The position numbers were made by a program, and so were the translations under genes. A stretch of 64,000 nucleotides of DNA from Pseudorhodoferax soli (GTDB lineage: Bacteria; Pseudomonadota; Gammaproteobacteria; Burkholderiales; Burkholderiaceae_C): NCBI RefSeq assembly GCF_003337555.1, contig NZ_QPJK01000001.1, forward strand, positions 1,302,001-1,366,000, given 5' to 3'. The notes under the pieces were generated by a model, which saw only the letters and a list, made by a program, of their open reading frames with translations, was not told the origin of the DNA and ran no database searches. Shown piece after piece: positions 1-8,724 of the stretch. The stretch's first letter is position 1, and every line of letters starts with the position of its first letter.

Positions 1-262
1 GGTCCACGGCGAACTGGATGGTCGAGAGCGCGTTGAGGTCCGAATGCACGACCACGTTGGCGACATTGCGGTGCACGAACACCTCGCCGGGGTCCAAACC
101 GGTGATTTCGTTGGCCGGCACGCGGCTGTCGGCGCAGCCGATCCACATGTAGCGCGGCTTTTGCTGCGCCATGAGGCCGGTGAAGAAGCCGGGACGCTCC
201 TGCTCGACCCGCGCAGCCCAGGCGCGGTTGTTGGCGAGGAGGTGTTCGAGAGAGGTGCTCAT
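1..262 (-). CDS. can: Beta-carbonic anhydrase, N-terminal part (cut by window edge)
   Basis: Zinc enzyme that interconverts CO2 and bicarbonate in the cytoplasm. The 87 visible residues start at an ATG preceded by an AGGGAA-like ribosome site. They contain the beta-class motif GCADSRVPA, with zinc ligand Cys43 and the Asp45/Arg47 dyad, followed by [11 protein letters not shown], which is typical of the family. The second metal motif (HxxC) lies beyond the window edge, so completeness cannot be judged. The next gene, a PaaI thioesterase, is on the same strand about 100 bases upstream and has its own operator, so the two need not be one transcript. Family assignment is firm; the symbol is the usual one for this family. 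Confidence 0.9.
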   Translation of the reverse strand, partial: MSTSLEHLLANNRAWAARVEQERPGFFTGLMAQQKPRYMWIGCADSRVPANEITGLDPGEVFVHRNVANVVVHSDLNALSTIQFAVD

Positions 263-358
263 CTGGTCGTTCCCTTTGCAAAGCTGTGGAATCTGGAATG
301 GATCGCTGCGCCGCAGCAAACCCCGCATTTTCCGCGCTCAGCGGACGCGCGCTGCAAC

Positions 359-820
359 TCAGTGCCGAATGCCCTCGCGGCCGACCACCGCCATCAGCGT
401 GCAGTTCATCGTGGCCACCAGCTTCTCGCACCCGTCGTCCAAGGCCAACGCCCGGCCCTCGACCACGGTGATGGTGCGCCCAGGCTTGAGCACCTGCCCG
501 AGCATCCGAAAGCGCTGGCCCTTGGCCGGCGCCAGCAGATTGATCTTGAACTCGATCGTCAGTACCGCCGCATCGGCCGCCATCAGCGTGAAACCGGCAT
601 AGCCGCAGGCCGAATCGAGCGCCGTGGCGACCATGCCGGCGTGCAGGAAGCCGTGTTGTTGCGTGAGCCCGGGAGCCCAGTCCAGCTCGATCGCCACCAG
701 GCCGGGATCGACCTGTGCCAGTCGCGCTCCCAGCGTCTGCATCGCGCCCTGCCGGCCGAAGCTGTCGTGCACGCGCGCGGACCAGTCGGCCACCTGGGGT
801 TGGAAGACGGGGGTGCTCAT
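359..820 (-). CDS. PaaI-family hotdog-fold thioesterase
   Basis: Predicted cytoplasmic acyl-CoA thioesterase of 153 residues with one hotdog domain. The signature HGFLHAG begins at His56 and is followed by the helix with Asp69, as in PaaI/YbgC relatives. An ATG at 820 with GGAG upstream is preferred over an upstream TTG, which would lie inside a 24-base palindrome (844-867). That palindrome is the likely operator of this gene and matches another beside the neighbouring MerR gene. In beta-proteobacteria LiuR-type MerR proteins control branched-chain amino acid and fatty acid degradation, so clearing of acyl-CoA intermediates is a plausible role. The substrate cannot be read from the sequence. 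Confidence 0.85.
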   Translation of the reverse strand: MSTPVFQPQVADWSARVHDSFGRQGAMQTLGARLAQVDPGLVAIELDWAPGLTQQHGFLHAGMVATALDSACGYAGFTLMAADAAVLTIEFKINLLAPAKGQRFRMLGQVLKPGRTITVVEGRALALDDGCEKLVATMNCTLMAVVGREGIRH

Positions 821-843
821 CACGGCGCTCCAGACAGTTTTCA

Positions 844-867
844 ATTGACGTTTACGTAAACGTCAAT
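844..867. promoter_or_regulatory. Perfect 24-bp palindromic operator (LiuR-like)
   Basis: Both arms read ATTGACGTTTAC towards the centre, giving a perfect 24-base palindrome between the MerR stop codon and the thioesterase start. A second copy with one mismatch is at 1380-1399. From memory this resembles the binding motif described for the MerR regulator LiuR in Proteobacteria. Binding here is inferred. Confidence 0.75.
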
Positions 868-877
868 CATAGCCAGC

Positions 878-1312
878 TCAGCTGGAACGCGCCAGCAGGG
901 CGCGCGCCTCGCGCTCGTGCGCCTTGACCTCCTCGAGGTTGGCATGCAGCTCAGTCAGCTGCGCCTCCAGCGCCTGGCGGTGCGCGCCCAGCACATCCAG
1001 GAACTTGCGCAGCTGGGGCCCGGTGTCGCGCGGGCTGTCGTACATGTCCAGGATCTCGCGCGCCTCGTTCAGCGACAGGCCCAGGCGCTTGGCGCGCAGC
1101 GTGAGCTTGAGCCGCGTGCGGTCGCGCGCGGCATAGACGCGGACGCGGCCGCCCGGGCCGCTGCGTTGCGGCTGCAGCAGGCCCATGTCCTCGTAAAAGC
1201 GGATGGCGCGGGTGGTCAGGTCGAATTCGCGGGCCAGGTCGCCGATGCTGTAGGTGCCGTCGTCGGCGGCGGTCTCGTCGGATGGCTGGGGGCAGGAGGC
1301 AGCGTTGGTCAT
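878..1312 (-). CDS. MerR-family transcriptional regulator (LiuR-like)
   Basis: DNA-binding regulator of 144 residues counted from the ATG at 1312; an in-frame ATG at 1354 would add 14 residues and neither has a strong ribosome site. Residues 21-48 form the MerR helix-turn-helix (YSIGDLAREF, then TRAIRFYEDMGLL). The C-terminal half is a helical dimerisation segment without the clustered cysteines of metal-sensing MerR proteins, which suits an organic effector. One palindrome lies in front of this gene and of the divergent hydrolase gene, the other in front of the thioesterase downstream, so autoregulation and control of both neighbours is likely. The LiuR relation rests on operator and size, not on an alignment. 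Confidence 0.85.
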   Translation of the reverse strand: MTNAASCPQPSDETAADDGTYSIGDLAREFDLTTRAIRFYEDMGLLQPQRSGPGGRVRVYAARDRTRLKLTLRAKRLGLSLNEAREILDMYDSPRDTGPQLRKFLDVLGAHRQALEAQLTELHANLEEVKAHEREARALLARSS

Positions 1313-1379
1313 CGGCAGGCCATACGGAGGTGACAGGTGAAAGGATGGGCGCATTCCTAGAATGACGCCGGATTACAGA

Positions 1380-1399
1380 TGACGTTTACGTCAACGTCA
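1380..1399. promoter_or_regulatory. Second LiuR-like operator in the merR/hydrolase divergent region
   Basis: TGACGTTTACGT followed by CAACGTCA differs at one base from the 844-867 palindrome. It lies between the divergent starts of the MerR gene and the metallo-hydrolase gene, 20 bases before the hydrolase ATG, a position suited to controlling both. Confidence 0.7.
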
Positions 1400-1419
1400 A
1401 CCCAACCGGCAAACACCCC

Positions 1420-2478
1420 ATGAATGCACTCGAAAGCCAGCTGAACTACCCATTCGGTGATCAGATGCCGGAACCGGGCAAGACGCTGGAGGTGGCGCCC
1501 GGCATGCGCTGGATCCGCATGGCGCTGCCGTTCGCGCTGGACCACATCAACCTCTGGCTCCTGCAGGACGAGATCGAGGGCCGCGCCGGCTGGACCGTGG
1601 TGGACTGCTGCATCTCGCGCAAGGAGGCCAAGGCGCAATGGGAAGAGGTGTTCGCCACCCAGCTGCAGGGCCTGCCCATCCTGCGCGTGATCGTCACGCA
1701 CATGCATCCGGACCACATCGGCCTGGCCCACTGGCTTTGCACCCGCTGGAATGCGCCGCTGTGGATCAGCGCCACCGACTACCACGTGGCCCGGCTCAAC
1801 ACCCAGGGCACCAGCGGCAACGGCGGCGAAGCGGCCGCTGACTTCTTCCGCAGCCATGGGATGGCGGACCCCGCCGCGCTGGAGCAAGTCCGCGGCCGCA
1901 CGAATTACTACGCCGACATGGTGCCGGACCTGCCGCGCCAGTACATCCGCCTGCTGGACGGCATGCACCTGCGCATCGGCGGGCGCGACTGGCGCTGCAT
2001 CAGCGGCTACGGCCATGCGCCCGAACACATTGCGCTGTACTGCGAAGAGGCGGCCGTGCTGGTCGGCGGCGACATGATGCTGCCGCGCATCTCGACCAAC
2101 GTCAGCGTCTACGACAACGAGCCCGAGGCCAACGCGCTGCAACTGTTCCTGGACTCCATCGACAAGTTCCGGCCGCTGCCGCCCGAAACCTTGACGCTGC
2201 CGGCCCACGGCAAGCCCTTTCGGGGCCTGCACACCCGCATCGACCAGTTGCATGACCACCATCGGCAGCACCTGGAGCGCGTCATGGAGGCCTGCCGCGA
2301 ACGCGGTCCACGTACGGGGGCCGACCTGCTGCCGGTGCTGTTCACACGCAAGCTGGACCTGCACCAGACCACCTTCGCCATGGGCGAGGCCGTGGCCCAC
2401 CTGCACAAGCTCTGGTTCGATGGCCACTTGCGGCGCCAGCGGGGCGAAGATGGGATCTACCGGTTTGCCATCACTTAG
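1420..2478 (+). CDS. Metallo-beta-lactamase-fold hydrolase
   Basis: Cytoplasmic dinuclear-metal hydrolase of 352 residues with no signal peptide. The metal motif THMHPDH spans residues 93-99, and later family positions appear as GYGHAPEH, LVGGDMMLP and LPAHGKPFRGLH. The C-terminal 90 residues extend beyond the core, as in glyoxalase II-like MBL proteins with a winged C-terminal domain. The ATG follows the LiuR-like operator at 1380-1399 and the gene diverges from merR. A role on thioesters or lactones of acid degradation fits the context, but the substrate is not known. Confidence 0.85.
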   Translation: MNALESQLNYPFGDQMPEPGKTLEVAPGMRWIRMALPFALDHINLWLLQDEIEGRAGWTVVDCCISRKEAKAQWEEVFATQLQGLPILRVIVTHMHPDHIGLAHWLCTRWNAPLWISATDYHVARLNTQGTSGNGGEAAADFFRSHGMADPAALEQVRGRTNYYADMVPDLPRQYIRLLDGMHLRIGGRDWRCISGYGHAPEHIALYCEEAAVLVGGDMMLPRISTNVSVYDNEPEANALQLFLDSIDKFRPLPPETLTLPAHGKPFRGLHTRIDQLHDHHRQHLERVMEACRERGPRTGADLLPVLFTRKLDLHQTTFAMGEAVAHLHKLWFDGHLRRQRGEDGIYRFAIT

Positions 2479-2577
2479 GCCTGGCTTAAGCCTGCGGAAC
2501 CCAAAGGCGTCCGCCAGCATCCAACCTCGGTCGGGAAAAGCTTGCCCACACCCCCATCAAGGGTGCAGCCAGCGCCT

Positions 2578-2604
2578 TTAGCACTCACAACCGGAGAGTG
2601 CTAG
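2578..2604 (+). promoter_or_regulatory. CIRCE element (HrcA operator) of rpoH
   Basis: TTAGCACTC, nine bases, then GAGTGCTAG: the CIRCE consensus with only the last base changed. An extended -10 (TGCTAGTAT, 2599-2607) overlaps its right arm, so bound HrcA would block the promoter. It ends 28 bases before the rpoH ATG. Confidence 0.9.
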
Positions 2605-2632
2605 TATTTCCCCTGAAGGAAAGGAATCTGGT

Positions 2633-3568
2633 ATGAGTTTTCAAACTGGAACCACGTCCGTTGCGCTTGCCACGGCGAACCCCTGGTCGCTGGTCCCGCC
2701 GCTCGGCAACCTGGATGCGTACATCTCTGCGGTCAACCGCATGCCCATGCTCACCGTCGAGCAGGAGCAGGAGTACGCGCGCAAGCTCAAGAACGAGAAC
2801 GATCTGGAAGCCGCCGGTAAGCTGGTGCTGTCGCACCTGCGCTTGGTGGTCTCCGTGGCGCGCCAATACCTGGGCTACGGCCTGCCCCACGGCGACCTGA
2901 TCCAGGAAGGCAATGTGGGCCTCATGAAGGCCGTCAAGCGTTTCGACCCGGACCAGGGCGTGCGCTTGGTGAGCTACGCGCTGCACTGGATCAAGGCCGA
3001 GATGCACGAGTACATCCTGAAGAACTGGCGCATGGTCAAGGTGGCGACCACCAAGGCCCAGCGCAAGCTGTTCTTCAACCTGCGCTCGATGAAGCAGGGC
3101 TTCAAGGCCGATGCCGCAGAAGGCGAGACGCACCGCGACACGCTCAGCGAAGGCGAGATCGCGTCCATGGCCGAGCAGCTCAACGTGAAGCGCGAGGACG
3201 TGGTCGAGATGGAAGCCCGGCTCTCAGGCGGTGACGTGATGCTTGATCCTGGCCCGTCCGACGACGGCGAGGACAGCTACGGCCCCATCGCCTACCTGGC
3301 CGACGCCAAGCAGGAGCCGACGGCATTGATCGAGTCGCGTCAGCGCGACCGGCTGGCCAGCGATGGCATCAGCACGGCCCTGGCCGAACTGGACCCGCGC
3401 AGCCGGCGCATCGTGGAGGAGCGTTGGCTCAAGGTCAACGACGACGGCTCGGGCGGCATGACGCTGCACGAACTGGCAGCCGACTACGGTGTGAGTGCCG
3501 AGCGCATTCGCCAGATCGAATCGGCGGCCATGAAGAAGATGAAAAAGGCGCTGGCATACTACGCCTGA
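2633..3568 (+). CDS. rpoH: RNA polymerase heat-shock sigma factor RpoH (sigma-32)
   Basis: Alternative sigma factor that directs RNA polymerase to heat-shock promoters. The 311-residue product has region 2 (GDLIQEGNVGLMKAVKRFD, near residues 87-106), region 4 with its helix-turn-helix (AERIRQIESAAMKKMKKAL) and the RpoH box QRKLFFNL at 143-150, which separates RpoH from other group 3 sigma factors. The ATG follows a GAAGGAAAGGAA purine run. A CIRCE element overlaps the promoter, so HrcA repression probably couples this gene to the GroE/HrcA circuit; this arrangement is known in beta-proteobacteria and differs from E. coli. A hairpin terminator closes the unit. Confidence 0.97.
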   Translation: MSFQTGTTSVALATANPWSLVPPLGNLDAYISAVNRMPMLTVEQEQEYARKLKNENDLEAAGKLVLSHLRLVVSVARQYLGYGLPHGDLIQEGNVGLMKAVKRFDPDQGVRLVSYALHWIKAEMHEYILKNWRMVKVATTKAQRKLFFNLRSMKQGFKADAAEGETHRDTLSEGEIASMAEQLNVKREDVVEMEARLSGGDVMLDPGPSDDGEDSYGPIAYLADAKQEPTALIESRQRDRLASDGISTALAELDPRSRRIVEERWLKVNDDGSGGMTLHELAADYGVSAERIRQIESAAMKKMKKALAYYA

Positions 3569-3586
3569 CCCCGCCCTTCTCCGCAG

Positions 3587-3612
3587 AACGCCAGCGCCCG
3601 CGCTGGCGTTTT
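3587..3612 (+). terminator. Rho-independent terminator of rpoH
   Basis: A 10-base-pair stem (AACGCCAGCG with CGCTGGCGTT), a four-base loop and a short T run, 19 bases after the rpoH stop. Confidence 0.85.
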
Positions 3613-3657
3613 GCTGTGTGGGGCCCAGCCACCCCACCGAGAAGGGAAGAGGAAGAC

Positions 3658-4641
3658 ATGTCCCATCACCTGCCCCGCCGCGCCGTGCTCGCCAGCGCGG
3701 TCACCGGCCTGATGCCGACCTGGGCCGGCGCCCAGGGCGGCGGCAACTGGCCCACCAAGCCCGTGCGCATCCTGGTGGGCTTTCCGGGCGGCTCTTCGCC
3801 GGACCTCACCGCCCGGGCACTGGCCGAACCGCTCTCGCGCGCCTTGGGTCAACCCGTCATCGTGGACAACCGCGCCGGGGCGGGCGGCAACATTGCTGCC
3901 GACCTGGTGGCCAAGGCCACGGACGCGCACACCATCGGCCTCATGATCAACGGCAACCTGACGATCGCCAGGCTGCTGAACCCGAAGACGCCCTACGACC
4001 CCGCACGCGACCTGGCGCCGGTCAGCTTGCTCGGCACGGCACCGCTGGTGCTGGCCGCCGCACCGGGCGTCCCAGCCCGCTCCGCGCAGGAGTTTTTCGC
4101 GGCGGCACGGGCAGCTGGCGGCCAATGGAATTACGGCACGCCGGGTGTGGGCACGGTGGCGCACATCGGCACGGAATTACTGAAGGCCAGGAGCGGCATC
4201 GCGCCCGTGCATGTGCCCTACCCAGGCAACCCGCAGGTCATCACGGCCATGGTCAGTGGCCAGTTGCAGATGGCATTGCTGCCGCCCGCGCTGGCCATGG
4301 CCCAGGTGCGCGCGGGCAAACTGCAGGCCGTCGGCGTCACTTCCACCGGCCGCAGTCCGCTGGTGCCGGAACTGCCCAGCCTTGCCGAAGCCGGCGTGCC
4401 CGGCTTTCAGCTGGAGATCTGGAATGCCGTGGCGGCCCCGGCCTCGATGCCGCAGCCCATCGTCGCGCGGCTGTCGGCACTGCTGAGCGACATCGTGCGC
4501 GCGCCGGAGATGCGCGAGCGCCTGTTCCAGCAAGGCTGGCAGGTGGCAGGCACCGCGCCCGAGGGCCTGGCCAACCGCATGCGCTCGGATACCGCCCTGC
4601 TGGGCGGGGTGATCCAGTCGCAGGGGATCAAGGCCGAGTGA
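3658..4641 (+). CDS. Bug-family periplasmic binding protein (TctC-like)
   Basis: Periplasmic solute receptor of the Bug family that feeds tripartite tricarboxylate transporters or acts as an orphan sensor. The 327 residues start at an ATG after AGAGGAAG. An N-terminal signal (RRAVLASAVTGLMPTWAGAQ) has a twin Arg before the hydrophobic stretch. The mature part begins WPTKPVRILVGFPGGSSPD, then QPVIVDNRAGAGGNIA, both hallmark Bug segments. No TctA or TctB gene is nearby, so it is one of the many orphan Bug proteins of this lineage. Its last 14 bases overlap the end of the convergent beta-helix gene. The ligand is unknown. Confidence 0.92.
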   Translation: MSHHLPRRAVLASAVTGLMPTWAGAQGGGNWPTKPVRILVGFPGGSSPDLTARALAEPLSRALGQPVIVDNRAGAGGNIAADLVAKATDAHTIGLMINGNLTIARLLNPKTPYDPARDLAPVSLLGTAPLVLAAAPGVPARSAQEFFAAARAAGGQWNYGTPGVGTVAHIGTELLKARSGIAPVHVPYPGNPQVITAMVSGQLQMALLPPALAMAQVRAGKLQAVGVTSTGRSPLVPELPSLAEAGVPGFQLEIWNAVAAPASMPQPIVARLSALLSDIVRAPEMRERLFQQGWQVAGTAPEGLANRMRSDTALLGGVIQSQGIKAE

Positions 4642-6043
4642 GCAGTGACTCCGGCTGGAGCGCACCCACGACCACGGGCGGACCGTTCAGGCGCTGAACC
4701 TGCAAGGGGTGGACATACTGGGCCGAAGGCACGGCGGCCTCGGCTTGTCCGCCTTGGTATGCCAGGGACATGCCGCTGTCATTGAGCCGGTAGTCGTAGC
4801 GCGCAGGCTGCACGAAGGCGCTCCAATCGACCTTGCGGGTGTTGAAGTCGGTGTGTTCCATCGGAAGCTGCAAACCGCCTGGCCCTACCAGGAGGTTGTT
4901 GGTCAGCTGCACCCGTTCGGTTCCAGGCGCCGCACGCACGAAGGTGCCGCCATACGGTTGGTCGTTGACGAGGGTGTTGTTGGCGAGTTGCAGCGTGTTG
5001 CGCCGGTGGGCTAGGCCCTCGGCGCCGAAACTCACCATGACGGAGTTCTCCGTCCTGCGCCCCTGCTGCACCACATTGCCCACCAGATGGACCACCCCTC
5101 CATTGGGAAAATCCATCTCGTAGCTGGCCCGGCCACGGTCTTCGTCGGACAGCCGGTTGTAGAACACCTCGTTCACCGCCGCCCGGCTCTTGAGCAGGTG
5201 GCCCGTGTCGGCGTGGTGCAGGTAGCTGCCCGTGATGCTGAAGCGGCCGATGCGACCGACGTAGATGTTGTGGCTCTGGCCGTCGCCGTCGCCGTTGTAG
5301 CCGAACTCGCTGGAGACCACCTCCAGCTGGCTGTCGGGCTGGTTGCCGATGGTCAGGATGCCGTTCTGGTTGCCCCAGAACAGGCAGTGCGCAACCCGCA
5401 GGCGCCCGCCTTCGAAGCGGATGCCGGCGCCGTTCTTGTCCGCGACTTTCGCACCGACGAAATCGAAGCCCGAGATGTCGAAGTCGCCGTTGCGGATGAC
5501 CCAGATCGCCTTGCCCTGCGCGCTGCGGCCGTCGGCGACCAGCCGGACCCGTCCTCCGACCGCCCGGATCGTCAATTGTTTCTGGCCCCAGACCGCCACG
5601 TCGCCCCGGTAGGTGCCTGCCTGCACCTCCACAGTGTCTCCGCTGCGCGCCAGCTTCGCCGCGGCGGCGATCGACAGCAGTGCCTCTTGCGGCCCGACGC
5701 GCCAGACCTTGCCTTCCAGCACCGGTGGCTCCGCGACCGGGGGCGCGGCCAGCTCCGGTACCGGTGGAACGACGAACACGGTGCGTCGCCGCTCGGCGGG
5801 GGATGGTGCATCCAGCCAGTCGCGCAACAGGCCCATGGCGGGCAGCGCCACGGTCTCAAGCTTGGTGTGGCCCTGCAACCGGCGCTCTGCGTAGTCCATC
5901 AATTCGCCGGGCGTGCGGCCAATGCGCTGGTACGCCCACCAGCCCATGGCCAGCGCGACGAGGCCGGCGCAGAGGACCAGCGCGGCGAGCCAACGCAGCC
6001 AAAGCCCTTTCGACTTTCCCTTGCGGCGAGACGGTGCGCGCAT
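4628..6043 (-). CDS. Membrane-anchored right-handed beta-helix protein
   Basis: 471 residues. A basic N-terminus (RRKGKSKG) and one hydrophobic segment (about 14-36) predict an inner-membrane anchor with the rest in the periplasm. From about residue 130 the chain has the repeated short strands of a parallel beta-helix (GDTVEVQAGTYRGDV, NGDFDISGFDFVGAKV, NNLLVGPGGLQ), as in pectate-lyase/NosD-like proteins. No catalytic motif is recognisable. It is the last gene of the heme/copper assembly operon, 10 bases after sco, which suggests co-transcription but not necessarily an oxidase role. Function unknown. Confidence 0.8.
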   Translation of the reverse strand: MRAPSRRKGKSKGLWLRWLAALVLCAGLVALAMGWWAYQRIGRTPGELMDYAERRLQGHTKLETVALPAMGLLRDWLDAPSPAERRRTVFVVPPVPELAAPPVAEPPVLEGKVWRVGPQEALLSIAAAAKLARSGDTVEVQAGTYRGDVAVWGQKQLTIRAVGGRVRLVADGRSAQGKAIWVIRNGDFDISGFDFVGAKVADKNGAGIRFEGGRLRVAHCLFWGNQNGILTIGNQPDSQLEVVSSEFGYNGDGDGQSHNIYVGRIGRFSITGSYLHHADTGHLLKSRAAVNEVFYNRLSDEDRGRASYEMDFPNGGVVHLVGNVVQQGRRTENSVMVSFGAEGLAHRRNTLQLANNTLVNDQPYGGTFVRAAPGTERVQLTNNLLVGPGGLQLPMEHTDFNTRKVDWSAFVQPARYDYRLNDSGMSLAYQGGQAEAAVPSAQYVHPLQVQRLNGPPVVVGALQPESLLTRP

Positions 6044-6053
6044 GGCCGGCCGC

Positions 6054-6644
6054 TCAACCGGCCTGCTTCAACAGCTGCCGCACATCGGCCAGCAGCGCAT
6101 CGGCCCCCGAGCCGTAACGCACGTACAGGCGCAGGCGGCCCTGCGGGTCGTACACGTAGCTGCCGGCAGAGTGGTCCATCGTGTAGCTGGTGGGTGTCTT
6201 GCCTTCGACCTTCTTGTAGTACACCTTGAAGTCCTTGGCCAGTGCCGCCAGGCCTTCGGGCGACGTGCGCAGGGCAAGGAAGCTCGGGTCGAAGTTGGCC
6301 ATGTAGGCCTTCAGCACGTAGGGCGTGTCGCGCTCCGGGTCCACCGTCACGAAGAGACCCTGCAGCTTGTCGCCGTCCGCGCCCAGCGACTGCTTGACCT
6401 GGGCCAGCTCGGCCATGGAGGTCGGGCAGACGTCAGGACACTGCGCGAAGCCGAAGAACACCACGACCACCTTGCCGCGGAAGTCCTGCAGGCTGCGTTC
6501 CTTGCCGTTGTGGTCGGTCAGGTGGAAGTCCCGGGCGTAGTCCGCCCCGGTGATGTCCACCGCCGTGAAGCTGGGCTTGGTGTCGGTGCAGGCGGCCAGG
6601 CAAGTGGCGGCGGCCAGCGCGATCAGGGTGCGTCGGTCGAGCAT
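6054..6644 (-). CDS. sco: SCO1/SenC family copper chaperone for cytochrome oxidase
   Basis: Membrane-attached thioredoxin-fold protein that delivers copper to, or reduces, the CuA site of oxidase subunit II. The 196 residues contain the copper motif CPDVCP (Cys69, Cys73) and the distal His158 in MDHSAGSYVYDP. The start has a short hydrophobic segment ending LAAC (Cys19), a good lipobox, so it is probably a lipoprotein. It starts 3 bases beyond the ctaB stop and lies in the SURF1-ctaA-ctaB assembly operon. A GTG two codons upstream is an alternative start. Confidence 0.95.
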   Translation of the reverse strand: MLDRRTLIALAAATCLAACTDTKPSFTAVDITGADYARDFHLTDHNGKERSLQDFRGKVVVVFFGFAQCPDVCPTSMAELAQVKQSLGADGDKLQGLFVTVDPERDTPYVLKAYMANFDPSFLALRTSPEGLAALAKDFKVYYKKVEGKTPTSYTMDHSAGSYVYDPQGRLRLYVRYGSGADALLADVRQLLKQAG

Positions 6645-6646
6645 GT

Positions 6647-7558
6647 TCACAGCAGGTAGTGGTCCAGCAGCAGTGCCGCGAACAAGGCGGCCAGGTGGAC
6701 CAGCGAGAAGCGGAAGGTCTTGCGCGCCAGCGCGTCGGAGTAGTTGCGCCACAGCCGAAAGCCATAGGCGCAAAAACCGATGCTGAGCGCCACGGCCGTG
6801 GCCAGGTAGAGCCACGAGCTCATGCCGTAGATGAAGGGCAACAGGCAGGCCGCGAACAGGATCAGTGTGTAGAGCCACACCTGCAGCCGCGTGAATTCGT
6901 TGCCATGCGTCACGGGCAGCATCGGCAGGCCGGACTTGCGGTAGTCCTCCACCCGGTACAGCGCCAGCGCCCAGAAATGCGGCGGGGTCCAGAGAAAGAT
7001 GATCAGGAACAGGATCATGGCCTCAGGGCCCACATCGCCCGTCATCGCGGCCCAGCCCAGAACCGGCGGCATGGCACCCGAGGCGCCGCCGATCACGATG
7101 TTCTGGGGCGTCAGCGGCTTGAGGATGACGGTGTAGACCACGGCGTAGCCGATGAAGGTCGCCAGGGTCAGCCACATGGTCAACGCGTTGACGCTGAAAT
7201 ACAGCAGCACCGAGCCGCCGATGCACAGCACCGCGGAAAACAGCAGCGTCTGGCCATCGCCGAGTTCGTTCTTGGCGGTCGGGCGCCAGGCGGTGCGCTT
7301 CATGCGCGCGTCGATGCCCTTCTCGACCAGGCAGTTGAAGGCCGCGGCCGCGCCGGCCACGAGCCAGATGCCCAGGCAGGCCAAGACCATCTGCCGCAAC
7401 TCCATCCAGGACGGCAGCCCCGGCACGGCCAGCACCATGCCGATCAGGGCGCAGAACACGATGAGCTGCACCACGCGCGGCTTGGTCAAGACATAGAACT
7501 GCTGGAAGCGCGACATGCTGGGCGGTGCGGTGGGAGCTTGTGGAAAGCCTGTGCTCAT
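6647..7558 (-). CDS. ctaB: Protoheme IX farnesyltransferase (heme O synthase)
   Basis: Integral membrane UbiA-family enzyme that adds a farnesyl group to heme B to make heme O, the precursor of heme A. The 303 residues carry the prenyl-diphosphate motif [15 protein letters not shown], a second polar loop ([16 protein letters not shown]) and the alternating hydrophobic segments of the family. The ATG overlaps the ctaA stop as ATGA, which shows tight coupling, and fixes the start 17 residues before [15 protein letters not shown]. Together with ctaA it completes heme A synthesis for the oxidase encoded upstream. Confidence 0.97.
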   Translation of the reverse strand: MSTGFPQAPTAPPSMSRFQQFYVLTKPRVVQLIVFCALIGMVLAVPGLPSWMELRQMVLACLGIWLVAGAAAAFNCLVEKGIDARMKRTAWRPTAKNELGDGQTLLFSAVLCIGGSVLLYFSVNALTMWLTLATFIGYAVVYTVILKPLTPQNIVIGGASGAMPPVLGWAAMTGDVGPEAMILFLIIFLWTPPHFWALALYRVEDYRKSGLPMLPVTHGNEFTRLQVWLYTLILFAACLLPFIYGMSSWLYLATAVALSIGFCAYGFRLWRNYSDALARKTFRFSLVHLAALFAALLLDHYLL

Positions 7559-8724
7559 CGGGCGGCCTCCAGTCGGGACTGCAACCGGGACGGCGCCGGC
7601 GAACGCACCGCGTCCGTCGCGCACAGCAACCAGGTGAGGACCACGACCAGGCCAGCCGCACCGCCCGTGTGCGAGACGGCGGCCACCAGCGGCCAGTCCA
7701 GCACCACGTTCGACAGGCCGGTGCCGAACTGCCAGGCCGCCAGTGCGGCCAGCCAGCGCACCGGGCGCTGCAGTCCGGGCACGCGCCACAGCCGCCAGGC
7801 CAGCAAGGCCATGGCCGCAAGCACCGCGTAGGCCGCGAGGCGGTGGACATAGTGGATGGCCGTCAACGCCGGGAACGCGATATGGCTGCCATCGGCCAGG
7901 CGGCCCAGCGGGCGCCAGACCTGGAAGGCCTGCTCGAAGTCCATGGCCGGCCACCAGCTGCCCTGGCAGGTCGGGAAATCGCTGCAGGCCAGCACCGCAT
8001 AGTTGGTGCTGACCCAGCCGCCCAGCGCGATCTGCAGCAGCACCAGCGCGGCCGTGCCCCACAGCAGGCCGCGCAGGCCTGGCGACAGCCCCACGGCCTG
8101 CAGCGCTCCGGTGCGGCGCGCATCGCGCACGACCTGGGCGCACAGCAGGGCCAGCAATGCGAGGCCGCCCAACAGGTGCAACACGACGATCGCCGGGAAC
8201 AGCTTGAGCGTGACGGTCCAGGCGCCGAAGGCGCCCTGGAGGCAGACCCAGAGCAGCGTCAACGTCGGCCAGCCCGGGTGGATGGCGTGCGGGTCGCGCG
8301 GGCGCTGGCGCCAGGCCGCCCAGCTCACGGCGGCCAGGGCCAGGATCAGCACGCCGACCGCGGTGGCGAGGTAGCGGTGCACCATCTCGATCCAGGCCTT
8401 GGTGTGGGTCACCGGGCCCGTGGGCATGGCCGTCTGGGCAGCGGAGATCTCCGCATGCGCGCCGATCGGGCTGGCCTTGCCATAGCAGCCCGGCCAGTCC
8501 GGGCAGCCGAGGCCGGAATCCGTCAGCCGCGTGAAGGCGCCGAACAGCACCAGGTCGAAGGTGAGGAACAAGGTCAGCAGCGTCAGCGCGCGCCGCCGCC
8601 TGGCGGGCGAGGCACCACGGTTGCGCAAGGCCACCCATGCCAGCGGGCCCAGCGCGAGCACGACACCCATCAGCATCATGCGGGCGATCGGGCTCCAGTC
8701 GTAAGACGCCACGTCCATCGTCAT
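7555..8724 (-). CDS. ctaA: Heme A synthase (COX15/CtaA)
   Basis: Integral membrane enzyme that oxidises the C8 methyl of heme O to a formyl group. The 389 residues have about eight hydrophobic segments and the family signatures [21 protein letters not shown] near the N-terminus and [16 protein letters not shown] and HYVHRLAAY for the heme-ligand histidines. The cysteine pair in CPDWPGC is typical of the type found in proteobacteria. Start and stop both overlap neighbours by ATGA, placing it between the SCO-like gene and ctaB in one operon. Confidence 0.96.
   Translation of the reverse strand: MTMDVASYDWSPIARMMLMGVVLALGPLAWVALRNRGASPARRRRALTLLTLFLTFDLVLFGAFTRLTDSGLGCPDWPGCYGKASPIGAHAEISAAQTAMPTGPVTHTKAWIEMVHRYLATAVGVLILALAAVSWAAWRQRPRDPHAIHPGWPTLTLLWVCLQGAFGAWTVTLKLFPAIVVLHLLGGLALLALLCAQVVRDARRTGALQAVGLSPGLRGLLWGTAALVLLQIALGGWVSTNYAVLACSDFPTCQGSWWPAMDFEQAFQVWRPLGRLADGSHIAFPALTAIHYVHRLAAYAVLAAMALLAWRLWRVPGLQRPVRWLAALAAWQFGTGLSNVVLDWPLVAAVSHTGGAAGLVVVLTWLLCATDAVRSPAPSRLQSRLEAAR

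Noticed and set aside
844-867. The 24-bp palindrome as a terminator of merR
   Set aside because: The arms are not GC-rich, there is no T tract or loop, and the same sequence is repeated before a start codon at 1380.
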